Assembly (NCBI RefSeq): GCF_965249985.1
Contig: NZ_OZ252280.1
Origin: Algiphilus sp022763315
GTDB taxonomy: Bacteria; Pseudomonadota; Gammaproteobacteria; Nevskiales; Nevskiaceae
Reading direction: 5' to 3' (one strand)
DNA length: 64,000 bases
The notes beneath the pieces are model-generated. The model saw only the letters and a list, made by a program, of their open reading frames with translations, was not told the DNA's origin and made no database searches. The position numbers and the translations under genes were made by a program. Shown here piece after piece: positions 43,656 through 53,363 of the stretch (positions within the stretch are counted from its first letter, which is position 1; every line of letters begins with the position of its first letter).

Positions 43656-44974
43656 GCGACCTCCGGACGGTCGTTCAAGACCTGCAACTCGAGACCGACG
43701 GCGTTGGCCATCTCGACGAAGCCGGGGAACGAAGTCTGGACGTTGTCGCAATGACGGATGCGAATCGGCTGTTCCGCGCGCAGGCTGGCAATCGCCATAC
43801 TCATCGCGACGCGGTGGTCGTCGCAGGCGTCGACCACGCCGCCATGCATGCGTCCGCCCAGGATACGTGCACCATCGGCTTCCGGAACGGCCGAAATGCC
43901 CAGGGCGCGTAGCGCATCGACCATGCTCTGGATCCGGTCGGATTCCTTGACCCGAAGCTCTGCGGCGTCGCGAATGATGGTCTCGCCTGTGGCGCAGGCG
44001 GCCGCCACGAATACGGCAGGCATCTCGTCGATCGCCCGACCCACCACGCTCCCCGAGATTGTGGCGGCTTTCAGCTCACCACCGCGCACCTGGATGTCCC
44101 CGACGGGCTCACCGCCGACGGTGCGTTCGTTCGCAATATCAATGTCGGCCTTTAAGGTGCGCAAGATGTCGATGATGCCGGTACGCGTCGGGTTCAACCC
44201 GACGTTCTGCAAGGTCAACTCGGAGCCTGGCGTGACAGCCGCTCCCACCAAGAAGAAGGCAGCCGAGGAGATGTCGGAGGGGACGTCGATATCGACTGCG
44301 CGCAGTTCCTGCCCACCCTCCAGCGCGGCGAAGCCCGCGTGAGCCTCCAGCTCGACGCCAAAAGCGCGCAGCATGCGCTCGCTATGGTCCCGGCTGGCTT
44401 CCGGTTCGACCAGCTCCGTGCGCCCCTCGGCGTACAGACCGGCAAGGAGCACCGCCGATTTGATCTGCGCACTCGCCACGGGGGAGTGATAGCGAATGGC
44501 ACGTAACCCCGCATCCGCGGGCTGCAGCGTGAGAGGGGCGGTGCCCGTTTCACTGGTGGTGATGCGTGCCCCCATCTGACCCAGCGGTTCGGTGACACGC
44601 CGCATGGGGCGACGCGTCAGCGAGGCGTCGCCCGTGAGGGTGATCGCAAAAGGCTGTGCGCACAGCAGCCCTGCCAACAAGCGCATCGAGGTACCGGAGT
44701 TCCCGAGGTCGATGGGCCCTGCAGGCGGCTTCAATCCATAGCGCCCTACCCCGTGAATCCGCAATTCCGTATCCGACAGTCGCTCGGCCTCGACGCCCAT
44801 GCCTGTGAAGGCACGCAGCGTGGCCAGGCAATCCTCCCCCGGAAGGAAGCCCCGAATGTGGCTGCTGCCATTGGCGATGGCGGCGAGCATGACGGCCCGA
44901 TGTGAAATCGACTTGTCGCCAGGGACGCGAAGGCAGCCGCGCAAGGTGCGCGCTGGTTGGCAGAGATAATCCAT
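43652..44974 (-). CDS. aroA: 3-phosphoshikimate 1-carboxyvinyltransferase (EPSP synthase, class II-like)
   Basis: The 440-residue protein has PGDKSISHRAVMLA (Lys21), LGNSGTSMRLLAGLL, SAQIKSAVLLAGLYA and RDHSERML, motifs typical of class II EPSP synthases and of the Pseudomonas enzyme. It joins shikimate 3-phosphate with PEP. The ATG at 44974 is one base after the tyrA stop. In Pseudomonas these two form one fused protein; here they are separate reading frames. An in-frame open extension upstream of 44974 runs through tyrA and is not likely to be used. Confidence 0.95.
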   Translation of the reverse strand: MDYLCQPARTLRGCLRVPGDKSISHRAVMLAAIANGSSHIRGFLPGEDCLATLRAFTGMGVEAERLSDTELRIHGVGRYGLKPPAGPIDLGNSGTSMRLLAGLLCAQPFAITLTGDASLTRRPMRRVTEPLGQMGARITTSETGTAPLTLQPADAGLRAIRYHSPVASAQIKSAVLLAGLYAEGRTELVEPEASRDHSERMLRAFGVELEAHAGFAALEGGQELRAVDIDVPSDISSAAFFLVGAAVTPGSELTLQNVGLNPTRTGIIDILRTLKADIDIANERTVGGEPVGDIQVRGGELKAATISGSVVGRAIDEMPAVFVAAACATGETIIRDAAELRVKESDRIQSMVDALRALGISAVPEADGARILGGRMHGGVVDACDDHRVAMSMAIASLRAEQPIRIRHCDNVQTSFPGFVEMANAVGLELQVLNDRPEVA

Positions 44975-44975
44975 G

Positions 44976-45860
44976 TCAGACCTCGTTGGGAGCGTGTTCC
45001 AGCAAGGATAGGAAGCGCTCGCGCGCCGACCGTGCCCGCTGCAACGTCGCCAGCACCGCTTCGTCATCCGCATTGCGCAGGTCGCTGCGCAACTGCGCCA
45101 AGGTGTGTTCAAAGGCGCTGATGGTGCCGTCCAGCACCTCGCGGTTGTCGAGCAGGATGTCACGCCACATCTCTGGACTGCTGGAGGCAATCCGTGTGAA
45201 GTCGCGGAAACCGCCAGCAGCGTAGGCGAAGAGTTCGCGGCGATCCTCCATGCCCGCCAGACAGTCGACCAGGGCATAGGCCAGTACGTGCGGCAGATGA
45301 CTGGTGGCGGCAAGCACTTCATCGTGATGCGCCGCACCCATCTGCTCTACCTGGGCGCCCACAGCCTGCCAGAGAGCCTCAACCGCCTTGGTGGCATCGT
45401 CATCGGTAGAGGGCTGCGGCGTGAGGATCACGCGACGGTTGCGGAAGAGTTCGACATCCGCTGCCTCCACACCGAAGCGTTCGCTGCCCGCCACCGGATG
45501 CCCTGGCACGAAGCGCGTCAGTGGGATCCCGCGTTCCTGCAAGCGCAGCAGAATGCTGCCCTTGACGCTGCCGGTATCCGTCACGACCCCCGTCGGTGCC
45601 GCCCGCAGGGCCTCTTCGACGATAGCCGCAATACTGCGCACCGGCGTTGCGATCACGACGCAGTCAGCGCTCCGCGCGGCCGCGGTCACCGAGTCCGCCC
45701 CTTGGTCGATATAGCCGAGCGCCTGCGCCTTCTCTACCGAACCCGCGTCCTGGTCACAGCCGATGAGATACGGCGCCTCGGTACACGCCTTCAGCGCGCG
45801 CGCGAGTGATGCGCCGATCAGGCCCAGTCCAACGATGGCGATGCGCGCGGGGACTGTCAT
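44976..45860 (-). CDS. tyrA: Prephenate dehydrogenase
   Basis: The 294-residue protein has an N-terminal NAD motif IVGLGLIGASLARAL, VVIATPVRSI and VTDTGSVKG. The catalytic histidine region is FVPGHPVAGSE, with MGAAHHDEVLAATSHLPHVLAYAL further on. It oxidizes prephenate to 4-hydroxyphenylpyruvate for tyrosine. No chorismate mutase domain is attached; the mutase is on PheA. It overlaps hisC by four bases and nearly abuts aroA. Confidence 0.94.
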   Translation of the reverse strand: MTVPARIAIVGLGLIGASLARALKACTEAPYLIGCDQDAGSVEKAQALGYIDQGADSVTAAARSADCVVIATPVRSIAAIVEEALRAAPTGVVTDTGSVKGSILLRLQERGIPLTRFVPGHPVAGSERFGVEAADVELFRNRRVILTPQPSTDDDATKAVEALWQAVGAQVEQMGAAHHDEVLAATSHLPHVLAYALVDCLAGMEDRRELFAYAAGGFRDFTRIASSSPEMWRDILLDNREVLDGTISAFEHTLAQLRSDLRNADDEAVLATLQRARSARERFLSLLEHAPNEV

Positions 45861-46999
45861 GCCTCGGTGCTGGCGGGCGCTTTTGCCAGAACCACATCCA
45901 GCGCCTGCAGCAGGCGATCATTCTGCTCAGCCGTACCCACCGTAATGCGCAGGAAGTGCGGCATCGCGTAGCTGGCCATGGGGCGCACGATGACACCGGA
46001 TGCGAGCAGGCCCTGATGGATCGGCGCCGCGTCGCGGCCGCAGTCCACCGCCAGGAAGTTGGCGTGCGAGTCCAGCACACCGAGCCCACGCGCAAGGAAG
46101 GCCTCGCGCAGACGGCTTCGCTCGCGCGCGTTGAGCGCGACGGATGCCTCAACAAAGGCCTGATCATCGAGTGCTGCCTCCCCTGCCAGCAGGGCAAGCG
46201 TGTTGTTGTTGAAGGGTTGCCGGACACGATTGAGGAGGTCCGCAAGGTCGGGATGCGACAGTCCATAGCCCAGACGCAAGGCCGCCAGGCCGTAGATCTT
46301 GGAAAAGGTGCGCGTGACCAGCAGATTCGGATAGCGCGCCAGCAGCGCGTTGATGTCCGGCCGCGTTTCCGGCGCCTGATAATCCCAATAGGCTTCGTCG
46401 AGCACGACGATGGTCTTCGCGGGCACCTCTTGCATGAAGGCGGCAAACTGTCCCGCCGGCAGGCAGGTCCCGGTGGGATTGTTCGGATTGGCCACGAAGA
46501 CCACGGCCACATCCTCGTTCAGAGCGCGGGCGAATCCTTCCAGGTCATGGCCGTAGGCGTCCGCGGCATCCGCCGGACGCGCCGGCACCTCGATGGCTGG
46601 GGCATTTTGCGCGGCCGTCGCCAGGGGATAGACCGCAAAGGCGTGCTGGGAATACATGGCCGCGCGACCAGGACCGAGAAAGACGCGGGCGACGAATTCC
46701 AGCAGATCATTCGAGCCGTTGCCGAGGGTGATCTGTTCCGGGCTGACATCGTGAAAGGCAGCCAGCTTGGCCTTGAGGGCAAAGCCACCGCCGTCCGGAT
46801 ACAGCGCCAACGAGCCGGGGTGACGGATGGCCTCGTGCACGGACGCACTGCATCCCAGCGGATTCTCGTTGGACGCAAGCTTGATCACGTCCGCCACGCC
46901 CATGCGCCGGCGCAGCTCGTCGATGGGCATTCCCGGCTGGTAGGGCGCGAGACCGCGGATACCGGCCGGCACACGATCAAAATAGGCAGGTTCAGCCAT
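45857..46999 (-). CDS. hisC: Histidinol-phosphate/aromatic aminotransferase
   Basis: The 380-residue class I/II PLP aminotransferase has KLASNENPLGCS and NPNNPTGTCLP. The PLP lysine is in VTRTFSKIYGLAALRLGYG. In the pheA-hisC-tyrA setting, as Pseudomonas hisC2, it probably transaminates aromatic keto acids or imidazole-acetol phosphate, and may do both. Its start lies 172 bases from pheA, the largest gap in the block. Confidence 0.92.
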   Translation of the reverse strand: MAEPAYFDRVPAGIRGLAPYQPGMPIDELRRRMGVADVIKLASNENPLGCSASVHEAIRHPGSLALYPDGGGFALKAKLAAFHDVSPEQITLGNGSNDLLEFVARVFLGPGRAAMYSQHAFAVYPLATAAQNAPAIEVPARPADAADAYGHDLEGFARALNEDVAVVFVANPNNPTGTCLPAGQFAAFMQEVPAKTIVVLDEAYWDYQAPETRPDINALLARYPNLLVTRTFSKIYGLAALRLGYGLSHPDLADLLNRVRQPFNNNTLALLAGEAALDDQAFVEASVALNARERSRLREAFLARGLGVLDSHANFLAVDCGRDAAPIHQGLLASGVIVRPMASYAMPHFLRITVGTAEQNDRLLQALDVVLAKAPASTEA

Positions 47000-47171
47000 C
47001 GTATTCCGTCGTCAAAGTGGGGGTTGCCGAGGAAGACCGCACGACACGGCGGCTCCCGCGACCGGGGCGCGTCCTGATGCGGGTGGCGCCCAGCACCCGA
47101 CAAAGCCTCGCATTATGCGTCCAAAGCCACCGCGACGAGGGCTTGAACCCGACGCGGTACAGCGCACGCGC
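47000..47171. other. Gene-free interval between pheA and hisC
   Basis: These 172 bases hold no supported gene. GCATAATGC on the minus strand offers a -10-like CATAAT at about 47110-47115, so hisC-tyrA-aroA may have an internal promoter, but no matching -35 is clear. A GGTTCAAGCCC stretch recalls a tRNA T-loop but has no matching arms. Confidence 0.35.
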
Positions 47172-48278
47172 TCAGCCGTTTTGCTGGCTGGCGCGCGGAT
47201 AGGATCCAAGAATCTTGAAGAAAGCGGAGCGGCTGCGTACGTCATCTATGACCGCGGCCACCGTCGGATCGGCCTGGTGGCCGTCCAGGTCGAGATAGAA
47301 ATTGTAATCCCAAGCTGCCCGTCGACTGGGACGCGACTCGATTTTGCTGAGATTGACCCCAGCCTTGGCGAAAGGCTCGAGCAGCGAGAACAGTGCCCCC
47401 GGTTCCCCGCCCTGCGGCGCGGAACAGACGATCGAAGTCCGATCGGCGCCGGTCGGCTCGGGCTGCTGCCGGCCGATGACGAGGAATCGCGTCGTGTTGT
47501 TCGGGTCATCCTCAATATTGGCGGCCAGCGCGTTGAGCCCATAGAGCACGCCAGCGGCAGCGCTGGCAATGGCCGCACCGCGCTTGGTTTCGGCCACCCG
47601 GCGCGCCGCCGCGCCGTTGCTCGGCATCGGCTCGCGTGGCGTGTTGGGCAGATTGCCATCCAGCCAACGGCGGCACTGCGCGAAGGATTGTGGATGGGCA
47701 TAGACCACATCGATGCGCTCCATGCTCTCGTGCACCGACAGCAAGTGATGGTGCACCGGCAGCATCACTTCACCGCAGATCGACAGCGGCGTGGCAAGCA
47801 GCAGATCCAGGGTGCTAGACACCACACCCTCGGTCGAGTTCTCGACCGGCACCACCCCGTAGGAGGCCGTGCCGGACTCCACATCGCGGAAGATGTCGTC
47901 GATGGCGGGTGCTACGCGCGTTTCGACCTGGTGGCCGAAGTGCTTGTACACGGCCGACTGCGTGTAGGTCCCCTCCGGTCCCAGGTACGACACCGACAGC
48001 GGTGTTTCCAGCGCCAGACAAGCCGACATGATCTCGCGCATGATGCTGGAGATCGCTTGATCCGATAGCGGGCTTTCGAGGGCGTGATTGCGCTCGACAG
48101 CCCGCGTCAGTACCTGGGCTTCCCGCGCCGGGCGGTAATGGTCGGACAGATCGCCGGCGTCGCGCTTGATGTCGCGCACCTCCTGTGCGACGCGCGCGCG
48201 CTCCACGATCCGTTGCTGGATTTCGGCATCCAGCGCATCAATGCGCGCGCGCGCGGCGCCCAGGCGGTCGTCGTTCAT
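47172..48278 (-). CDS. pheA: Bifunctional chorismate mutase/prephenate dehydratase (P-protein)
   Basis: The 368-residue protein has an AroQ mutase domain (about 1-90; RIDALDAEIQQRIVERARVAQEV). A prephenate dehydratase domain follows (YLGPEGTYTQSAVYKHFG; VVPVENSTEGVVSSTLDLL; TRFLVIG). A C-terminal ACT domain (GALFSLLEPFAKAGVNLSKIESRP) carries the phenylalanine-binding ESRP motif and so predicts feedback control. It leads from chorismate to phenylpyruvate. The ATG shares one base with the serA stop. Confidence 0.96.
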   Translation of the reverse strand: MNDDRLGAARARIDALDAEIQQRIVERARVAQEVRDIKRDAGDLSDHYRPAREAQVLTRAVERNHALESPLSDQAISSIMREIMSACLALETPLSVSYLGPEGTYTQSAVYKHFGHQVETRVAPAIDDIFRDVESGTASYGVVPVENSTEGVVSSTLDLLLATPLSICGEVMLPVHHHLLSVHESMERIDVVYAHPQSFAQCRRWLDGNLPNTPREPMPSNGAAARRVAETKRGAAIASAAAGVLYGLNALAANIEDDPNNTTRFLVIGRQQPEPTGADRTSIVCSAPQGGEPGALFSLLEPFAKAGVNLSKIESRPSRRAAWDYNFYLDLDGHQADPTVAAVIDDVRSRSAFFKILGSYPRASQQNG

Positions 48279-49444
48279 CAGGCAGCCGGCAGCAGACGCA
48301 CCGAAAGCACGCCTTCGATGCCCATCAGTTCATCGGCCACGGACTGTGGAATCTCCGAGTCGACATCGACCATCGTGTAGGCCACGTTGCCACGCGACTT
48401 GTTGAGCATGTCCGTGATGTTGAGATTGTGCTTAGCGAGCAGGCTGGTCATCTGACCCACCATATTGGGCACGTTGGCATTGGCGATGCACAGTCGCGGC
48501 TCGTTCTCGACACGCGGCAACACCGATTCAGGGAAATTCACCGAATTGGTGACATTGCCGTTCTCGAGGAAATCGCGGATCTGCCGCGCCACCATGATCG
48601 CGCAGTTCTCCTCGGCTTCCCCGGTGGACGCGCCAAGATGCGGCAGTGCGATGACCTTGGCGTGCGCCTTCAGCTTGTTCGACGGGAAGTCGCAGACATA
48701 GGCGTGCAGATGGCCACTGTCGAGCGCTTCCAAAACGGCATCCTCGTCCACGATGCCACCGCGAGCGAAGTTCAGGATGACGCTGTCCTTGGGCATTGAG
48801 CGAATGCGCTCGGCGCTGATCAGGCCCTTGGTGGCGTCGATCAGCGGCACGTGCACGGTCAGGAACTGGGACTTTGCACACAGCTCATCGACCGTGGTGG
48901 CCTGGTTGACGCCGGCCGACAGACGCCAGGCGTTGTCGACGCTGATCTTCGGATCGAAGCCGGTCACTTCCATACCCAGGTCGTGGGCGGAGTTGGCAAC
49001 ACGCACGCCGATGGCGCCCAGACCGACGATGCCGAGGCTCCGCCCCGGCAGCTCGAAGCCGGCAAATTTCTTCTTGCCGTCCTCGATGACCTTGGAATCG
49101 TCGGCGTCGACGCTGTCCACGAAGCGGATGGCGGGCGCGATATTGCGGGCTGCCATCAGCATGCCGGCAATGACCAATTCCTTGACGGCATTGGCATTGG
49201 CGCCAGGGGCGTTGAACACGGGTACGCCGCGTTCGCTCATGACATCCACCGGGATGTTGTTGGTACCGGCGCCGGCGCGGCCGATGGCGCGCACGGTCTT
49301 GGGGATGTCCATGTCGTGCATCTTGAAGGAGCGCACGAGGATGGCGTCGGGGTCATTGATCTCGCTGGCCACCTCATAGCGCTCGCGCGGCAGATGCTCA
49401 AGGCCGCGGGGCGAGATGTTGTTCAGCGTTTGAATGCGGTACAT
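48278..49444 (-). CDS. serA: D-3-phosphoglycerate dehydrogenase
   Basis: The 388-residue protein has the D-isomer dehydrogenase NAD motif LGIVGLGAIGVRVAN. The catalytic Arg/Glu/His region is NFARGGIVDEDAV through LPHLGASTGEAEENC. A C-terminal ACT domain (CIANANVPNMVGQMTSLLAKHNLNI) suggests serine feedback. It is the first step of serine synthesis and sits beside serC, the second step. ATG 49444 is preferred; a TTG four codons upstream is possible. Gene order serC-serA-pheA differs from Pseudomonas, where serC adjoins pheA. Confidence 0.95.
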   Translation of the reverse strand: MYRIQTLNNISPRGLEHLPRERYEVASEINDPDAILVRSFKMHDMDIPKTVRAIGRAGAGTNNIPVDVMSERGVPVFNAPGANANAVKELVIAGMLMAARNIAPAIRFVDSVDADDSKVIEDGKKKFAGFELPGRSLGIVGLGAIGVRVANSAHDLGMEVTGFDPKISVDNAWRLSAGVNQATTVDELCAKSQFLTVHVPLIDATKGLISAERIRSMPKDSVILNFARGGIVDEDAVLEALDSGHLHAYVCDFPSNKLKAHAKVIALPHLGASTGEAEENCAIMVARQIRDFLENGNVTNSVNFPESVLPRVENEPRLCIANANVPNMVGQMTSLLAKHNLNITDMLNKSRGNVAYTMVDVDSEIPQSVADELMGIEGVLSVRLLPAA

Positions 49445-49527
49445 GGAGTTAGGCAAACCTCTTGATTCGAATGGGGGTGGTGCTGAATGCGGTCAACACA
49501 GCCGTTGCGGCACGACAACGTCTTGAG

Positions 49528-50610
49528 TTAGCCGTGCTGCCGAACGAATTCCTTCATGTAGTCGATGAGCGACTGCACGCCGACCTCGGGCATGGCGTTG
49601 TAGATACTGGCGCGCATGCCGCCCACGGAACGGTGCCCTTTCAGCCCCGGCATGCCGGCCTTCGTCGCCCCTTCGATGAAGGGCTTGTCCAGCTCCGCAT
49701 TGGCCATGGTGAAGGTGACGTTCATCCAGGAACGGTCGGCCGGCGCCACCGGGTTGGCGTAGAAGGGCTCGCTGTCGATGTAGTCGTACAGCATCTGCGC
49801 CTTGCGGTGATTGCGCTCGGCCATCGCTTCCAGACCGCCCTGATCCAGCAGCCACTTGAATACCAGCCCGCTCACATACCAGGCAAAGCACGGCGGCGTG
49901 TTGAGCATGGAATCGGCCTCGGCCACGGCCTTGTAATCGAAGATCGACGGCGTGCTGGCGCGCGCGTTGCCGATCAGGTCATCGCGCACGATCACCATAG
50001 TGAGGCCCGCGGGGCCGGCGTTCTTCTGCGCACCGGCGTAGATCACGCCGTGCTGCGCGACATTGACCGGGCGCGACAGGATGGTGGACGAGAAGTCCCC
50101 AACCAGAGGCACCTCACCCACATCCGGCGCCTGATGGAATTCCACGCCCTCAATGGTCTCATTCGGCGTGTAGTGCACATAGCTGGCCTTGGGGTCCAGC
50201 TTCCATTCGCTGCGCGCCGGAATGTGGTTGAACACATCGTCCGCTGGCCGCGCCGCCGTAGTGGCGGTGCCGTACTTGGCCGCTTCCTTGATCGCCTTCT
50301 TGCCCCAGGAGCCCGTGACGACGTAGTCGGCCGATCCGCCTTCCGGCATCAGGTTGAGCGGGACAAAGGCGAACTGACCGGTGGCACCGCCCTGCAGGAA
50401 CAGGACCTTGTAGTTATCCGGCACGTTGAGCAGCTTGCGCAGATCGGCTTCGGCTTCTTCGGCAATCGACATGAAGGCCTTGTCGCGATGCGACATCTCC
50501 ATCACGGACATGCCGTTGCCGCGCCAGTCGAGCAGATCATCACGGACCTGTTCCAGAACGGCCTCCGGCAGGGTCGCCGGACCGGCGCTGAAGTTGAAAA
50601 CTCGGGACAT
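49528..50610 (-). CDS. serC: Phosphoserine aminotransferase
   Basis: The 360-residue PLP enzyme has FNFSAGPATLPEAVLEQ, FLQGGATGQFAFVPLNL, and the PLP lysine in IYAGAQKNAGPAGLTMVIVR. It transaminates 3-phosphohydroxypyruvate to phosphoserine. It follows gyrA by 15 bases and precedes serA by 83 bases. Confidence 0.97.
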   Translation of the reverse strand: MSRVFNFSAGPATLPEAVLEQVRDDLLDWRGNGMSVMEMSHRDKAFMSIAEEAEADLRKLLNVPDNYKVLFLQGGATGQFAFVPLNLMPEGGSADYVVTGSWGKKAIKEAAKYGTATTAARPADDVFNHIPARSEWKLDPKASYVHYTPNETIEGVEFHQAPDVGEVPLVGDFSSTILSRPVNVAQHGVIYAGAQKNAGPAGLTMVIVRDDLIGNARASTPSIFDYKAVAEADSMLNTPPCFAWYVSGLVFKWLLDQGGLEAMAERNHRKAQMLYDYIDSEPFYANPVAPADRSWMNVTFTMANAELDKPFIEGATKAGMPGLKGHRSVGGMRASIYNAMPEVGVQSLIDYMKEFVRQHG

Positions 50611-50625
50611 GGTTCTCCCTATGAT

Positions 50626-53253
50626 TTATTCGGATGTGGATGGGTCGGACGGTGCAGCGGCGCCCTGTTCGGAGACGGATGGATCGCTATCCTCTTCCGC
50701 TCCGTCCTCCGGCGCAACGCGATCAACGCCCATCAACCGGTCACCTGCGACCGGGCGCACAATTCGCACCCCCTGGGTATTGCGACCCAGTGTGCGAATC
50801 TCACTGGCCGAGACGCGGATCAGGTTGCCGGCATGCGAAACCAGCATGACCTCGTGGTCATCCTGGACCTGGATGGCACCAATCAGCTCGCCGCTCTTCT
50901 CGGTCAGTCGCTGGGCGATGACGCCCTGCCCGCCGCGGCCACGCAGCGGGAAGTCAGCCACGGCAGTACGCTTGCCGAAGCCGTATTCGGAAATGGTCAG
51001 GACATCACCCTCGTCAGCCTGCAGCAAGGCAATGACACGCGCATGACCATCGCCATCCGCGCCGCCTTCATCGCCGATCAGGCGCATGCCGCGGACGCCG
51101 GTGGCGCCCCGGCCCATGCTGCGCACATCGCCCTCGTTGAAGCGAATGGCGCGACCGGTGCTCGAGATCAGCAGGATGTCGTCGTTGCCGCCGGTCAGGG
51201 TGACCCCCACCAGCGCGTCATCGGCACGCAGATCGACCGCGATGATGCCGTTGCTGCGGATATTGGAGAAGGCCGCCAGTGGCGTCTTCTTGACGGTGCC
51301 GCGGCGGGTGGCCATGAATACCGAGCCGCCCTGGTCAAAGCTCTGCACCGCCAGCACGGCGGAGATGCGCTCGTCGCTTTCCAGCGGCAGCAGATTGACG
51401 AAGGGCCGGCCACGGGCACCGCGCGAACCCTCCGGCAATTCAAAGACGCGCAGACGGTAGACCTTGCCCGCCGAGGAGAAGCACAGCAGCGTGTCGTGAC
51501 TGTGTGCCACCCATAGGCGGTCGATGAAATCCTCATTCTTGGTGCCGGCGGCCATGCGCCCGCGTCCACCGCGTCGTTGTGCCTGGTACTCGGTCAGCGG
51601 TTGGCTCTTGACATAGCCTTCATGCGAGAGCGTTACCACCATGTCCTGCGGCACCACGAGGTCTTCGCGGTTGATGTAGACCGCGTCGTCCGAAATCTCG
51701 GTGCGCCGCCCGTCGCCGAACTGCTCCTTGACCTCCAGCAGTTCCTCGCGGATCACTTCCAGCAGGCGCGCATCGGAGCCGAGAATGGCGAGGTACTCGC
51801 CGATGGCCTCGAGGATCTGGCTGTACTCCTCGATGATCTTGTCCTGCTCTAGCGCGGTCAGTCGCTGCAGGCGCATGTCGAGGATGGCCTGTACCTGGGC
51901 CTCGGAGAGATGGTAGCCATCGGCCTGCAGCCCGAGGCCCGGACTCAAACCATCGGGCTTGGAGGCGTCAGCGCCGGCGCGTTCGAGCATGCCCACCACC
52001 TGACCGGGCCGCCACACCCGCGACAGCAGTTCCGCCTTGGCATCGGCCGGCGTGGCGGCGCGACGGATGCAAGCGATCACTTCGTCGATGTTCGCCAGCG
52101 CGACGGTCAGACCTTCCAAGCCGTGCGCCCGCTCGCGCGCTTTACGTAGGAGATAACGGGTGCGCCGCGTCACCACCTCGCGGCGATGGCGCAGGAAGAT
52201 CTCGAGCAGTTCCTTGAGCCCAAAGGTGCGCGGCTGGCCCTCGTTGAGGGCCACCATGTTGATGCCAAAGACCGTCTGCAGCTGGGTGTGCTGGAACAGG
52301 TGGTTGAGCACGACCTCGGCGTTCTCGCCGCGCTTGAGCTCGATCACCATGCGCATGCCTTCCTTGTCCGATTCATCGCGGATCTCGGAGATGCCGGTGA
52401 CCTTCTTGTCCTTGACCAGCTCAGCGATGCGCTCGAGCAGCCGCGCCTTGTTCACCTGGTAGGGCAATTCGTTGACGATCAGCGCCTGGCGATCCGAACC
52501 GATGTCCTCGATATCGGTCCGGGCGCGCAATACGATGCGGCCGCGGCCTGTGGCGTAGGCGTCCGCCAGCCCGTTGGCATCCAGAATCAAGCCGGCGGTC
52601 GGGAAATCCGGCGCCGGGATGTGCTCCATCAGCCCCGCGAGGTCGAGTTCGGGATCATCGATCAGCGCGACACAACCGTCGATGACCTCGCTCAGGTTGT
52701 GCGGCGGAATATTGGTGGCCATACCCACCGCGATGCCCGCCGCGCCGTTGACCAGCAACTGCGGGATGCGCGCGGGCAGAACGGCCGGCTCGGTCTCGGA
52801 CTCGTCATAGTTCGGGACAAAGTCCACGGTTTCGCGGTCGATATCGGCCAGCATCTCGTGCGCCAGCCGGGACATGCGCACCTCGGTATAGCGCATTGCC
52901 GCCGGCGCGTCGCCGTCAACAGAACCGAAGTTGCCCTGACCGTCCACCAGCAGATAGCGCATCGAGAAGGACTGCGCCATGCGCACGATGGTGTCGTACA
53001 CCGCCGAGTCGCCGTGCGGGTGGTACTTACCAATGACGTCACCGACCACGCGGGCGGATTTCTTATACGGCTTGTTGTAGTCGTTGCCGAGCACCTTCAT
53101 CGCGTAGAGCACGCGGCGATGCACCGGTTTGAGACCGTCTCTTGCGTCGGGAAGTGCGCGCCCGACGATCACGCTCATGGCGTAATCGAGATAGGAGCGC
53201 TGCATCTCCTCTTCGAGATTGATGGACAGGACTTCCTTGGCAAACTCCGTCAT
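50626..53253 (-). CDS. gyrA: DNA gyrase subunit A
   Basis: The 875-residue protein keeps E. coli numbering at the N-terminus. Ser83 and Asp87 lie in GDSAVYDTIVRMAQ, and the catalytic Tyr122 in AAMRYTEVRMSRL. Ser83 and Asp87 are the unmutated forms of the quinolone-resistance region. The GyrA-box QRRGGRGRMA starts the C-terminal DNA-wrapping domain, and an acidic tail ends the protein. It introduces negative supercoils with GyrB. It leads the serC-serA-pheA block; upstream 53254-53363 is promoter space without a gene. Confidence 0.98.
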   Translation of the reverse strand: MTEFAKEVLSINLEEEMQRSYLDYAMSVIVGRALPDARDGLKPVHRRVLYAMKVLGNDYNKPYKKSARVVGDVIGKYHPHGDSAVYDTIVRMAQSFSMRYLLVDGQGNFGSVDGDAPAAMRYTEVRMSRLAHEMLADIDRETVDFVPNYDESETEPAVLPARIPQLLVNGAAGIAVGMATNIPPHNLSEVIDGCVALIDDPELDLAGLMEHIPAPDFPTAGLILDANGLADAYATGRGRIVLRARTDIEDIGSDRQALIVNELPYQVNKARLLERIAELVKDKKVTGISEIRDESDKEGMRMVIELKRGENAEVVLNHLFQHTQLQTVFGINMVALNEGQPRTFGLKELLEIFLRHRREVVTRRTRYLLRKARERAHGLEGLTVALANIDEVIACIRRAATPADAKAELLSRVWRPGQVVGMLERAGADASKPDGLSPGLGLQADGYHLSEAQVQAILDMRLQRLTALEQDKIIEEYSQILEAIGEYLAILGSDARLLEVIREELLEVKEQFGDGRRTEISDDAVYINREDLVVPQDMVVTLSHEGYVKSQPLTEYQAQRRGGRGRMAAGTKNEDFIDRLWVAHSHDTLLCFSSAGKVYRLRVFELPEGSRGARGRPFVNLLPLESDERISAVLAVQSFDQGGSVFMATRRGTVKKTPLAAFSNIRSNGIIAVDLRADDALVGVTLTGGNDDILLISSTGRAIRFNEGDVRSMGRGATGVRGMRLIGDEGGADGDGHARVIALLQADEGDVLTISEYGFGKRTAVADFPLRGRGGQGVIAQRLTEKSGELIGAIQVQDDHEVMLVSHAGNLIRVSASEIRTLGRNTQGVRIVRPVAGDRLMGVDRVAPEDGAEEDSDPSVSEQGAAAPSDPSTSE

Positions 53254-53363
53254 ATTCAGCCTGTTTCACGCCACAACGCTGCGGTGCGGCGCGCTGATGG
53301 GAGGGAAAAATCGAAGCCGTCATGATAACACGTCGAGGCCCTCTCCCGACCCCCTCCGCCCCG

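Noticed and set aside
44975..45337. In-frame open extension upstream of aroA that could suggest a fused or longer protein
   Set aside because: It reads tyrA in the wrong frame; the conserved AroA sequence begins at 44974 and tyrA is intact in its own frame.
47130..47165. GGTTCAAGCCC on the minus strand, like a tRNA T-loop
   Set aside because: No five-base T-stem, anticodon arm or acceptor stem can be paired around it; a chance match in the pheA-hisC gap.
49462..51516. Open frame of 684 codons on the plus strand opposite serC and gyrA
   Set aside because: It spans two well-defined genes in antisense and has the His/Arg-rich, repeat-free look of a shadow frame.
50969..53253. Possible quinolone-resistance changes in gyrA
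   Set aside because: Ser83 and Asp87 are the unmutated residues.
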